From positions 3,468,808-3,496,838 of the forward strand of contig BFEA01000011.1 in NCBI GenBank assembly GCA_003427395.1: a stretch of DNA of 28,031 nt, given 5' to 3'. Origin of the DNA: Chara braunii. Its lineage: Eukaryota; Streptophyta; Charophyceae; Charales; Characeae. The notes below the pieces were generated by a model. It saw nothing but the letters and a program-made list of their open reading frames with translations, searched no databases and was not told where the DNA came from. The number at the start of each line of letters is the position of its first letter. The stretch's first letter is position 1. The translations under genes and the position numbers were made by a program. This document shows, one piece after another, positions 1 through 8,609 of this stretch.

Positions 1-332
1 TTTTTTTTGTTGTTGTTGTTGAAAAAACCTTGTGAAAAGCCTCTATCCTGCTGGTGGTAAGAGAACCACCGGAATTGAGGCTTTGCCTGGCGGGCTGCTC
101 CGTCTATTGGTGGGGAGCATCGCCTGCTGGAAACCGGGTCCAGCGTCCCTTAGATACATTGTCTTTTTTCTATGTAGGCAAGGCCGAAATTTGAGCGATG
201 TAGCAATTGCCTCCCTGCCAGCATTGATTACCCTGGGTTTCAGGGGATTATCGGAGCAGGGCAGGGGGTGGGTCAAGCGGCATGCCATCGTCTTTGGCCC
301 GGGGGGCACCGGGCCTAGAGCTCTCTAGTTAC

Positions 333-386
<54 letters not shown>

Positions 387-1060
387 TGCTGATGATACTA
401 ATAAGAGCTGAGGAAAGCAAGGCTAAGAGAAGCGAAAATAAGCTAAATAAGCGTAGAGCTAAGAAAGGCTAAGAAATGCCTCACTGTTGAGAATGAGACT
501 ATGGTGTTCTGGTCCGTTGCACAGGCAAATGACTCGAGCCCTGTCCTTCTTTGCTGAATCCTTCCTTAACTTGCTGGGACTCGCTTTGTCTCTGCATCCC
601 TTCCTCCTCAGCTGAGTGCTCCCATGTAATCCAGGCAGCTGCTCGTCCTCTCCTTACACAATCTCTGTCAATGACAGTGGGTGGGGAGGGAAGGGGTCCC
701 CAACATCCTGTGCAGGTCTGAGTGGAATCTCCGGGTTGATGGCAGTCCAGTCCTGAAAATGCAGCTTGTAGTCTCGTATTACATCCATCCGGGGATCCTC
801 CTCTCCTTCCGTGCGTTGCTCCGCCTTTGTGTCCTCTGACCATGTCATCTTTGGTATCTACGCTCCTCTCTTCCCTCCGAGCCACTCTTCGCAGAAATGG
901 GAGATGATTCGATCAGCGTCTCCCCTGGAGTGGATGCTATCCAGTCTTTCTCGGGTCGCTTGCCACTGGGTGGTAATCTCGGTCTGTACTAGTTGTTTGA
1001 TTCCCCCTCTTCCACTCTCGCTCCCTCCATCTCCAGGACACACCTCCTCCACTAAATTCC
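1..1060 (-). mobile_element. LINE 3' end, truncated copy 1
   Basis: On the minus strand, 1052-654 encodes the C-terminal tail of a LINE ORF2-like protein. The stretches ending EEWLGG and starting RMDVIRDYKLHFQDW align with SSWLGG and RMEIVRDYRLIFHEW of the longer LINE at 3397-6465. The two parts are in one frame, broken by a TAG at 858-860. Below 654 lies the 3' untranslated region, which shares a block (about 92-265) with the 3' region of the longer LINE (about 3463-3595). The plus-strand start (T8, then GTT repeats) is the minus-strand 3' tail, CAA repeats followed by poly(A). The left flank is outside the window, so no target-site duplication can be checked. The 5' limit near 1060 is where homology stops. 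It is a different, diverged member of the same family and is not functional. Confidence 0.75.
334..383. repeat. Poly(C) homopolymer, 50 bases
   Basis: An uninterrupted run of 50 C lies in the 3' untranslated region of LINE copy 1. On the LINE sense strand it is G50, which could form G-quadruplexes. The exact length is uncertain because long homopolymers are often mis-sized in assemblies. Confidence 0.9.
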
Positions 1061-1786
1061 AACCTTAATTGTATTTGGAAAAAAAAATTAAAAATAATAA
1101 TAAAATAAATAAATTACAACCTTAACCTGATCTCTAATGGAATGATGACAGGAACCCCGCTGCCACCCAGAGGAAAACGACAAGACAGAAAGTGAAATGC
1201 AGGCTGCAATCATCGTAGTCATTCAATCCGATGGTGTTGCGTTCAGACTCTTCAGAGACTACTCGCTGGAATCACTGTCCTAGAGCATCGCCACACCACT
1301 CTCGAAATGTGCAAAATGAGAATGAACTTCCCGCCAGAACATGGCCAGATGCACCCACCACATTTTTGTCTTTTTCAAATTTCGAGAGAGGTGTGTGGCG
1401 AGCCACCCAGGGCCCCTACTTGTGATCATCTGGTACACAATTGCAAGGATGGGTTTCAAATACAGCACCAGTACATGGCCCCAGCCAAGTTGAGAGTGCG
1501 ATTGAGGCTCTCCTAAAATTTCAGAGGCTCGCACGCAATCGACAAAATAAATTGAATGCAGGCGGCTTCCGGGAAGAGGCCCGTGGCCAATGGCTGGCAT
1601 GTGCCGGTTGTTTAACAAGGCGGAAGAGAACATCGCCGGCAGTCAAGACCAGCTGTTGTAGTCCTTCCAAAGCCTTAGCGCCACACCACTCGGCGCACCA
1701 CCAGCAGAGCAGAAACAAAACCAGAAACAAAACCAGAAACAAAACCAGAAACAAAACCAGAAACAAAACCAGAAACAAAACCAGAA
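1061..1786. other. Unassigned sequence with a 12-bp tandem repeat
   Basis: No gene is recognised here. The stretch starts with an A-rich patch (1080-1115) flanked by CAACCTTAA-like words. It ends in a tandem array at 1711-1786 of the 12-mer AACCAGAAACAA, about six copies. A degenerate (CCAGAA)n tract follows at 1803-1830. The 117-codon minus-strand reading frame (1280-1633) shows no domain I can identify. Confidence 0.5.
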
Positions 1787-2470
1787 CTAGGAACGCTGGG
1801 CGGAACCAGAACCAGAACCAGAACCAGAAACAGGACCGGAAACAGCAGCATGTACAAACACAGTTTCACTGTTGGAGAGCGAACTCACAGTGACAGATGA
1901 GTTGGTGGTGACCATGGCACTGTGGTTTAGGATGCTCTCCTGCCTGGAGGGCTTCTTCTTCTCGTTTGCCCTGTCTGTCCGGTTCTCATCAGCGCCTGAT
2001 AATTTCGTGCACACGGTATAAGCAACAAAGAACGCCAGGACTGGTAGCACAGCAATGGACGCCGCCGCTATGATTGTCACTTTACGACTTGCGCGCGCCT
2101 GGGGATTGACTACGTCCCCTTGGGAAGGGGTCTCTGCCTGCAACCCTCCACTGTCGTCGGCATTCAGTGGTGCTTGAGACATGTCTGATTGCCCTGTTTG
2201 AAAGGAAGGAATAGCAGGTGCTGCCGGTGGCGATGAAGGCAAAGCATCAGAGCCTGAAATGGGACCGGGATTTGCGTTGTCGAGGCAGGCTCCACAGCAC
2301 TTGCTATCTTGGAATGTTGCCGGTGTTGATTGCATGGGCATAATGATGTCCTCGATTTCAAGCGGGACCGGTTGGCAGTCGACAGGTGGAAGCCTATCCT
2401 CACACGAGCATGCGGACATATTGCCGGGAGTCGAGGAAGCTGTCAGTTTGCAGTCGGTCAGATTCAGCAC
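1787..2470 (-). CDS. Possible single-pass membrane protein fragment (unrecognised)
   Basis: This 227-codon frame begins at a GTG, not an ATG, so it is more likely an internal exon or fragment than a whole gene. An AG (…CATATGACAG) just upstream could be a splice acceptor. The first residues, LNLTDCKL, resemble one leucine-rich-repeat turn. A Cys-containing segment (residues 20-62), a Pro/Ser-rich linker and a clear hydrophobic segment at residues 131-154 follow, then a basic stop-transfer region (ENRTDRANEKKKPSRQE). This order suggests an extracellular stalk, a membrane helix and a cytoplasmic juxtamembrane segment, as in receptor-like kinases. No kinase motifs are visible downstream on the same strand. 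The C-terminus runs into Ser/Gly repeats made by a tandem repeat, so the frame may be fortuitous there. No function is assigned. Confidence 0.3.
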   Translation of the reverse strand: MLNLTDCKLTASSTPGNMSACSCEDRLPPVDCQPVPLEIEDIIMPMQSTPATFQDSKCCGACLDNANPGPISGSDALPSSPPAAPAIPSFQTGQSDMSQAPLNADDSGGLQAETPSQGDVVNPQARASRKVTIIAAASIAVLPVLAFFVAYTVCTKLSGADENRTDRANEKKKPSRQESILNHSAMVTTNSSVTVSSLSNSETVFVHAAVSGPVSGSGSGSGSAQRS

Positions 2471-2781
2471 ATCCTGTCATATGCCAAGCCATGACAAACC
2501 ATCGTAACCACCAACGAATGGTTGAGAGTTAGTCCCCCCAGATCCTCATTGTGGGGTCTTAAACCACCGGTACTTGGCCCAGCTACTGGCTGTGGATGAA
2601 AATAGAGTAGAAAGGTTTCTAGTCGGATGAATTTGGGCGCTCCTTTAGTGGCTCCGTACGTTTCCTAAAATCGTGGCTTGTTGATGGGCATGGCTTTAGG
2701 AAGTACTGGTGGCCGTTTGCAGGTTCGAGGAGACATCTCCTCGCCAAAGTTAAAACAATGACGACACGCCGCGTGACATAT

Positions 2782-2815
<34 letters not shown>

Positions 2816-3381
2816 GGAATCTCTTGCACATACTGACGAACGTCTTTTTTTTTTTATTAATTAAATCCAGGACAAATGCTGTTTATCTGTCTAGGGAAGC
2901 TGGTGAGGTGGCGGACGATCATCAGCTTGAAGCAGGCATTGCAGACGTTAACCAGGACTCCAGGAGCAAGCTTTTGAAGAGAATGCAAGTGTAAATGGGG
3001 GAAGACTGGGGAGCCCTATTCTTTGGCATTTGTTGCAGACTCAGGGGACGACCGCAAGTAGGCAGTTTCTGCAGCTTAATTTTATTCCATTTTATCATTT
3101 TATTTCATTTAGTTTTATTTTATTCCATTTCGTTCTTAGTTCCATTTCCAAAGGGGTGTAGGCTCCACGAAATGGAATTGAAGCTCGGTAGCGATTTAAC
3201 AACAGCATCGGAACTGTGTACACAGTCACACACAAAATAGAATTGCGGACTCAGAAAAAAAATAAATAAATAAAAATTGCAGACTCAGGGGACGACGGCA
3301 AGAACATGCACGGCAATAGCACTGTACGTAACTTCACCAATCAATTATCACAGGGAGGGATTTCAACGAAGAGTTAACACT
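2471..3381. other. Unassigned AT-rich stretch with small repeats
   Basis: No gene is seen. There is a 28-base T run at 2784-2811 and a degenerate ATTTTATTTC-like patch at 3078-3145. The segment TTGCAGACTCAGGGGACGAC occurs at about 3033 and again at about 3277, a partial local duplication of roughly 245 bp spacing. A 26-base word at 2560-2585 resembles the 3' region of the LINE fragment at 27796-27822, so part of this may be old LINE debris. Confidence 0.5.
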
Positions 3382-3396
3382 CGGAGCAACCAACTT
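3382..3396. repeat. Target-site duplication of LINE, left copy
   Basis: CGGAGCAACCAACTT here is identical to 6466-6480. The pair brackets the LINE exactly. The left copy follows directly on the poly(A)-like tail (minus strand), as expected for target-primed reverse transcription. Confidence 0.85.
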
Positions 3397-6300
3397 CTTT
3401 TTTTCTTTTAAACAGCCGAGGGTATGCTAGGGGTGCTGATAAAAGCAGACACCCCTAGCATTCCCGGGAGGCTCCATCTATTGGTGGGGAGCCGCACCTG
3501 CTAGAAACCGGGTCCAGCGTCCCTGAACACCGTCTTTTTCCAGTAACTGCCTGCCAGCATTGATTACCCTGAAGCCAGGGGATTAACTGAGCAGGTAAAT
3601 AGATGAGCTTGAGAGGGATTTAACACAAGGAGGCCTCTTCACCCTGCTGCTGGTCGCCTGACCAACCTGACTACCTGGCCCCTTTTCTCCCTTCAGTAGC
3701 AGCATAGTGTGGATCTAAGCCTTGAATCCTAATCTCCCACCCGTTTCTCTCCGAGGATCATCCATCCATCCCATACCACTGCATTCCTACTAGGCAATTC
3801 GATGGGGGGGGGAAGAAGTCGGGAAATTCCTTAGGGGGCTTCAATGGTATGGCCGTATCAATTCTGGTCCATTCATGGAATATCAGTCGGTAGTCCCTTA
3901 CTATTTCCATTCTCCCTTGGCCCTCCCCAGATTCCTGTTGTTCCCCTTTCCATTCCACCTTCCCTATCTTTCCACCGTTTGTACCCCCGAGCCAGCTTGA
4001 GGAAAATTGTTGGATTCTTTGTTTGATGTCGCTTTGTGTATTTAGGGAGTGGATCTGTGTTCTGACGTCATCCCACTTTGCAGTTATTTCCATTTGAATC
4101 TGTTGTTGTACACTTTCTGTAAATTCAGGCCCTTCTAGTCTCGCTCCTTCCATCTCGTATGTGCAGCGTCTTCTCCAAAGTGCCCAGAGTACCGCCCTTC
4201 GTCCCAGTTTGAACAAGTTGTTGGTAAATTCGTCGAGGCGGTCGGCCAGACCCCTAGGCCATGCTTCGCACAGCAGGGACTTCCAGCCCCAGGGCCACGG
4301 GGATTTTGCCTCTAGTTGGTCCCAAATTCTATTCCACCATCTCCACAACCAGAGTGCACCTGGGCACTGTAGGAATGTACGCTCAATTGTCTTAGGTCGT
4401 TTTCTGGATGGGAATGCGTTTGTGCACAACTTGCACCGGGGAAGAGCTCGCGCTTTCTGTTCCAGGGACGTTCTGTCTATCAACCAGTTGTCAGTTGGTA
4501 GGCAGCGGTGCTCAAGCTGCCATTGAAGTGAGGCAAACTTGGCTGGTTTCGTCTTTGCCATCCTAAACCACTTTATTGGTTTTAATTCCTCCTTGCTGAT
4601 ATTCAGGTGGTTCTTCCAACGCTCCTCCACTTGGCCTCGAAGGTTTATCTTTGGTCTTAGGAGTCTGTAGGTGGATTTAACTGTTAGACTGTACAACGAT
4701 TTAGTGTGACTCCTGCCCCTCCCCATTCGGGTCGTCCATTTCCATTCCAACAGGTCCAGGGCCAAGTGGTGGATCAAAGTGGAGGGGAGGTAAGCTATCC
4801 ATTGCCCTTCCTCTATGAGTACTCTGATTCTAAATACTTCTTCCTTTTGACAAATTATCGTTTCTTATGGGATGTTCCTTTCGATGACGTTACCCCTCCC
4901 TACTTGGAAGAGGCTCTCTACCACTGTTCCTTCGGGGTGATTGCAAACTACATTGCCCACTTTTCCGTGTAGTTCCCGGAATGCAACCCAGTCCAACTGT
5001 TACAGGGTGGGGCCTTTGCGCAGGATCCTCCACCATTCTAGAGGGATCTTTTCCACAATCGCTTCCAGGGCTTCCTGGGGCCGGTGGCAGTTCCGTAATC
5101 TCTCCCTTAGTTGGTCCGGGCCAATCCAGTCTTTTTCGGTTATGTCCCATATGTCTTTTATCCTTGTTAGTCCTCTTTTGACCCAGCCCCGCGAGGGGGA
5201 GACCATACAGTGGAGGGTCTGACCCTTTGAGTCCACCACCTATCTATTACCAAATAGGGTTGTCGTGCCACTTCTTCCCATCTTTCCGGTGAGGTTTTGT
5301 CTGGCAATGGGAGGCTTCTCCATGTTTTGAGGAGGTTAGGCCAAAAGGGATCCTTTCGCAAATCAGACCTTGCTGCTTGCCTAGGAGAGTCGAGGTGGGG
5401 TTCCTGTGGCTGTACCTTTGCTCTTGCCATCCCCTGTTTTCTAACCTCATCAGCGGGTCATTCCCTTCCGATGTCTGTGGGGCTAATCTGGATATTTGTT
5501 CCAAGGTCAACCCTCTCCATGGGGACTCGGGATTGAAAAGCAGGCGTTTGAGCCACTGTATCGCCAACGCTTTGGTCTGTATTAGGGGATCAATGATACC
5601 TAGACCGCCTTTTGTTCTGGGCTGGGTTATGGATTGCCACGCTACTCGATTAATCACATTCTGATTCTCGTGGTCCCCTTGCCACAGAAAGACGGTTATT
5701 TGACGTTGGAGGGGCCGTAAGGCCTTCTTATCTAATGCCCAGATTGCTGATTTATACCATAGCGAGGCCAGCACCACATTGTTGATTATTAAGGAGCGCC
5801 CAAACAGTGAGGTGTGTTTGTCTTTCCAGAGTGCCATTTTTGCCAAAGGCGGACCAGTGATCCATTCGTTGTTAGTAGATGGCCTGCCTTCTGCCGTTAT
5901 TGAGATTCCAACCACTCTGATGGGAGTCTCCTTTGGCAGCCAATTGAGTATGGGTTGTTCTGGTGGCCTCACCCCTTGGTGGTGTATCCACCATCCTTGG
6001 GTTTTATTTCCCCAATTAACTCTCATGTCTGATAATTTGCAGAAGCGATCCATCATATTCTGTACTTCTTCCATTGACTCTTTTGATACATCTACCATCA
6101 GGGTCAGATCATCTGCAAACAGATAGCATTCTGGGATTGCCTCCTTGGATATTGCTGACACCTGGATTCTTTTAATATCCTTGTGGGTTCTCAAGTTGGT
6201 TGCTAATGCTTCCATGACTATGACAAAGAGGTAGGGGGCTATCGGGTCCCCCTGCCTGACTAACCTCTGAAGGTTTATGGGGGGGGCCGGGTTACCATTC

Positions 6301-6465
6301 ACCGTGACCCTGGTTGTTGCATTGGCATGGAAAATCTCTACCCAACGTTTGAAACATAGCCCAAAGCTAAGTTTTTCCATGCAGTTATCTAAGAAGTGCC
6401 AATCTACATGGTCGTACGCCTTCTCAAGGTCAATGAAGATGATCGCTGCGTTACTTTTTGACGGC
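3397..6465 (-). mobile_element. 5'-truncated LINE retrotransposon with poly(A) tail
   Basis: A minus-strand non-LTR retrotransposon about 3.07 kb long. Its 5' end (6465) falls inside the reverse-transcriptase domain, so the endonuclease region and the RT fingers are missing. Its 3' end is A-rich (AAAAGAAAAAAAGAAG on the minus strand) and abuts a 15-bp target-site duplication. The coding part spans 6465-3758, followed by a 360-bp 3' untranslated region that shares sequence with the LINE 3' ends at 92-265 and 6640-6735. The RT plus C-terminal zf-RVT arrangement is typical of plant L1-like LINEs. It cannot move by itself. Confidence 0.88.
3463..3595 (-). repeat. LINE 3' UTR core shared with other copies
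   Basis: This block matches 92-265 (same orientation). A shorter part, the word CCCCACCAATAGATGGAG on the LINE sense strand, recurs at 6656-6677 in the opposite orientation. In each copy the word is bounded by GCTCC and GGAGC (GGAGT at 6673-6677), which can pair as a 5-bp stem around a 12-base loop. Confidence 0.75.
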
Positions 6466-6473
6466 CGGAGCAA
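3758..6473 (-). pseudogene. LINE ORF2-like reverse transcriptase, 5'-truncated, broken
   Basis: The first 408 codons (6473-5247) hold the RT palm: FIDLEKAYDHVDW with the first catalytic Asp, RQGDPIAPYLF (motif B) and FADDLTLMV with the catalytic DD pair. The thumb and connection region (SLWYKSAIWAL, VAWQSI) comes next. The first methionine and leucine belong to flanking DNA. Near 5430 the frame shifts to one ending at 5167, and near 5200 it shifts again to the frame that runs to 3758. That last frame has in-frame TAA codons near 4998 and 4870. The final 339 codons carry a zf-RVT zinc-binding domain (FASLQWQLEHRCLPT, RCKLC, then FLQCPGALWLW) and a C-terminal tail (SSSWLGG, DYRLIFHEW) used here to recognise the other LINE fragments. 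The product would reverse-transcribe LINE RNA at nicked target DNA. This copy is dead. Confidence 0.88.
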
Positions 6474-6480
6474 CCAACTT
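6466..6480. repeat. Target-site duplication of LINE, right copy
   Basis: A perfect 15-base match to 3382-3396, lying immediately 5' of the truncated LINE. It fixes the insertion breakpoint. Confidence 0.85.
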
Positions 6481-6765
6481 ACAAGCTTTTACGAAAGGTT
6501 TGCTGAGCGTGGGGCAGATGGGGCAATATTTTTGGGTAAGGCATGATAGTCGCAACTAACTGTCTCATCCGTGTTCCATTTACCAAGCGCCGACAGGCCT
6601 TTTGATACAAATTCAGATCGTGCAAGCTGTAACTCAGTAGTTTGCAGCAGGTGTTGCTCCCCACCAATAGATGGAGTCACCAGGGACAGCTACTAGGAGG
6701 GGTGTCGGGGGTGCTGCTGCTCTTATCACCCCCCCTGCTGTCTTAACCCCAAAAAAACGTACATA
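6481..6765 (+). mobile_element. LINE 3'-terminal fragment (plus strand)
   Basis: From about 6640 the plus strand reads the same 3' UTR words as the minus-strand LINE next door: AGCAGGTG, GCTCCCCACCAATAGATGGAG, then a GGGGTG…CTTATCA…CCCC stretch. It ends at a short A7 run (6752-6758). The part from 6481 to 6640 is not clearly LINE. No reading frame survives and no duplication flanking it was found. Confidence 0.5.
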
Positions 6766-7289
6766 CGTTCTATCAACGTACATCGAAAAAACAGGTTCTC
6801 CAAAGTTGCTGATTTTTTTCCCGAATACGGTCAAATATAACGTTCGTAGGTACGTTGTATTCAAATACGACGTACGTACATTCTATTCAAATACGACGTA
6901 CGTACATTGTATTGCAAATTTGAATTTTTCAAAAACTCAGAAACATTCCAAAAATCCCAAAAATTCCAAAAAAAAAAAAGAAAGTTGTGAAACATTGCAA
7001 TACAAAATTACACACAACTTTTACCTGAGGGCCATGTCCAAATTCACGACCAAAGTCAAGAATAACATAGGCATCTGGATGAACGACTCTACGCAAACTG
7101 ACGATGGTTGTGGAAGAATAGAAACACGTTGGCATTTCGTCCAAACCACCTGTGCATTTCGCTGTACCATTTCCAGTACAGGCTTCTCAAGCTGAAGGCC
7201 GCCAATCTTCTTTCTCAGCAGGTGCGTTACAACGTTCTTCTTAGTACGGTCGTCAAATTTAACACAAGCCACCAATCTTTCCCTCACAC
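6766..7289. other. Unassigned stretch with 26-bp tandem repeat
   Basis: About 6857-6912 contains two copies of a 26-bp unit, ATTCAAATACGACGTACGTA plus CATTCT, each with the palindrome ACGTACGT. The rest is A-rich without a recognisable gene. Confidence 0.5.
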
Positions 7290-7344
7290 TTAGGCCTGGA
7301 TCCCACCGCACCGCGCAGAATTGCGCAGAATAGAAACTGCGCGG
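7290..7344 (+). repeat. Candidate PIF/Harbinger-type terminus
   Basis: TTA at 7290-7292 is followed by GGCCTGGATCCCACCGCACC, a GGCC-initial end next to a TTA as in PIF/Harbinger/Tourist elements, which duplicate TTA or TAA. A subterminal inverted pair follows: CCGCGCAG (7311-7318) and CTGCGCGG (7337-7344). The word CCCACCGCAC recurs near 7386. I found no matching inverted terminus downstream of the transposase, so the link to it is inference. Confidence 0.35.
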
Positions 7345-8043
7345 AAAATTGCCCATCGTGCACGGGAGGAACTTCGTCGATGAGACCCCACCGCACAGCG
7401 TTTTTTTTGGCGTTCCGGTCGATGCACATACCGAAAAAGGAAAGTTTTGGGGGAGTTTCCTTTTTCGGCAGGACGGCAGGAGGGGGCCGTCTGTTGGGTT
7501 TTCGGGCACAGACACTGGTTTATCTGTGGTCCTTCCTTGTGGGACGAGTGAGTGTCAACAATGTGCGACAGATGCCTTGTGGCAAGTTGTGGGCGACGAG
7601 CCTCGTCGGAAGCACGTGCACGCGGGCGTATTCGAGGGTACTGTACCCGTTCCCGAGCATGGGACCAGTTTTGCCTCCCCCTCCTGTCCCCCACCGCCGA
7701 CCTCATTTAGGTCATTGTGATGCTTGAGATGATGTATGAAGATAAATTTATTGATTGCAGTCATGCTTTTCAGCTTGGTAGAGACTCCGCCGCAGCTCTG
7801 ACTTTTGTGAGCCTCCATTTAGGAATAAAAACCACCAAACGTGGGTAACTTCTAAATCAGACTAAATGAGATGGCATTTTTTTTTTTTTTTTAAGAAAAA
7901 AAAAGAAAACAAAAGAGGTGTTTTCTTTTTTAAATATATTTGGTTTAACTAAACAAAATAATGTATCTTTTTTTTGTTCACTTTACTTTCTCGTTTTAAC
8001 CATCTGNTTTTTTAGCTTTTTGTTTTGTAAGGCTACAGGCATT
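7345..8043. other. Unassigned stretch, partly low-complexity
   Basis: Overlapping open frames of up to about 160 codons exist on both strands between 7349 and 7720. One plus frame ends in a Pro-rich tail, but none shows a domain I know. From 7870 to 8020 the sequence is A/T homopolymer-rich with one N at 8007. It could be the untranslated 5' part of the Harbinger element. Confidence 0.4.
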
Positions 8044-8333
8044 GAAACCAAGGCGATTCTTTAAGCCCAACCAATTCAATTACCTGTCAAATCTGGACAG
8101 GACGGCCTTTCAGGCCTTTTTTATTGTCATTATAGTATTACGGGGAGCCCCGTAGCAGCCACATCCGTGCTCAAGCCTCCAACGAGGGAACATGCGGGAG
8201 CTGCACCCACCAGCAGCTCCCGCATGTTCCCTCGTTGGAGGCTTGAGCACGGATGTGGCTGCTACGGGGTTCCCCGTAATACTATAATGACAATAAAAAA
8301 GGCCTGAAAGAAAAAAAAAGAAACCAAGGCGAT
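8044..8333 (+). mobile_element. Retroposed foldback element with 14-bp flanking repeats
   Basis: The 14-mer GAAACCAAGGCGAT stands at 8044-8057 and again at 8320-8333. Between them lies a 262-bp insert that ends in an A-rich tail (GAAAGAAAAAAAAA). This is the layout of LINE-mobilised retroposition, comparable to the 15-bp duplication around the nearby LINE. Inside are two 98-base arms, 8107-8204 and 8213-8310, that are reverse complements except for one position. They are separated by an 8-base loop. The right arm carries AATAAA (8292-8297) shortly before the tail, and the left arm carries its complement. No Pol III A or B box was seen. A chimeric-read palindrome is the main alternative. Confidence 0.7.
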
Positions 8334-8369
8334 GTGTGAGCTTGCTCGATTGATTTTGAGACACTACTG

Positions 8370-8433
8370 ATGCATTTTTACGTCACTCTCTAGTTTGTCC
8401 CACTGCTGCCTCGAGTTCGTGGTACAAGTCATT

Positions 8434-8472
<39 letters not shown>

Positions 8473-8555
8473 TGATGCATTTTTACGTCACTTTCTGGCC
8501 AAAATGTAGTTTGTCCCGCTGCTGCCTCAAGTTCATGGTACACGCCATTCCTCGA
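8370..8555. repeat. Diverged tandem duplication split by (CT)n
   Basis: A segment starting GATGCATTTTTACGTCACT at about 8370 is repeated at about 8474. Both copies contain GTTTGTCCC(A/G)CTGCTGCCTC and a GGTACA(A/C) word. A pure (CT)n run occupies 8435-8469 between them, and the second copy ends in a remnant CTCTCTCT. The second copy has a small extra piece (GGCCAAAATG). Confidence 0.75.
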
Positions 8556-8609
8556 ATCTCTCTCTATTTTTTTAAATTTTTTTTTCAACGTGTGTGCCCC
8601 CCCGAAGTG

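Noticed and set aside
384-420. CTGATGA followed by GAAA, a possible fourth hammerhead
   Set aside because: The bases between them cannot form stem II and no stem I or III partner exists, so the words are chance.
1280-1633. A 117-codon minus-strand frame next to the membrane-protein frame, tested as a kinase domain
   Set aside because: No glycine loop, catalytic loop or DFG motif could be found in any frame.
4161-4526. Plus-strand frame of 121 codons inside the LINE
   Set aside because: Antisense shadow of the zf-RVT region, which has clear family motifs on the minus strand.
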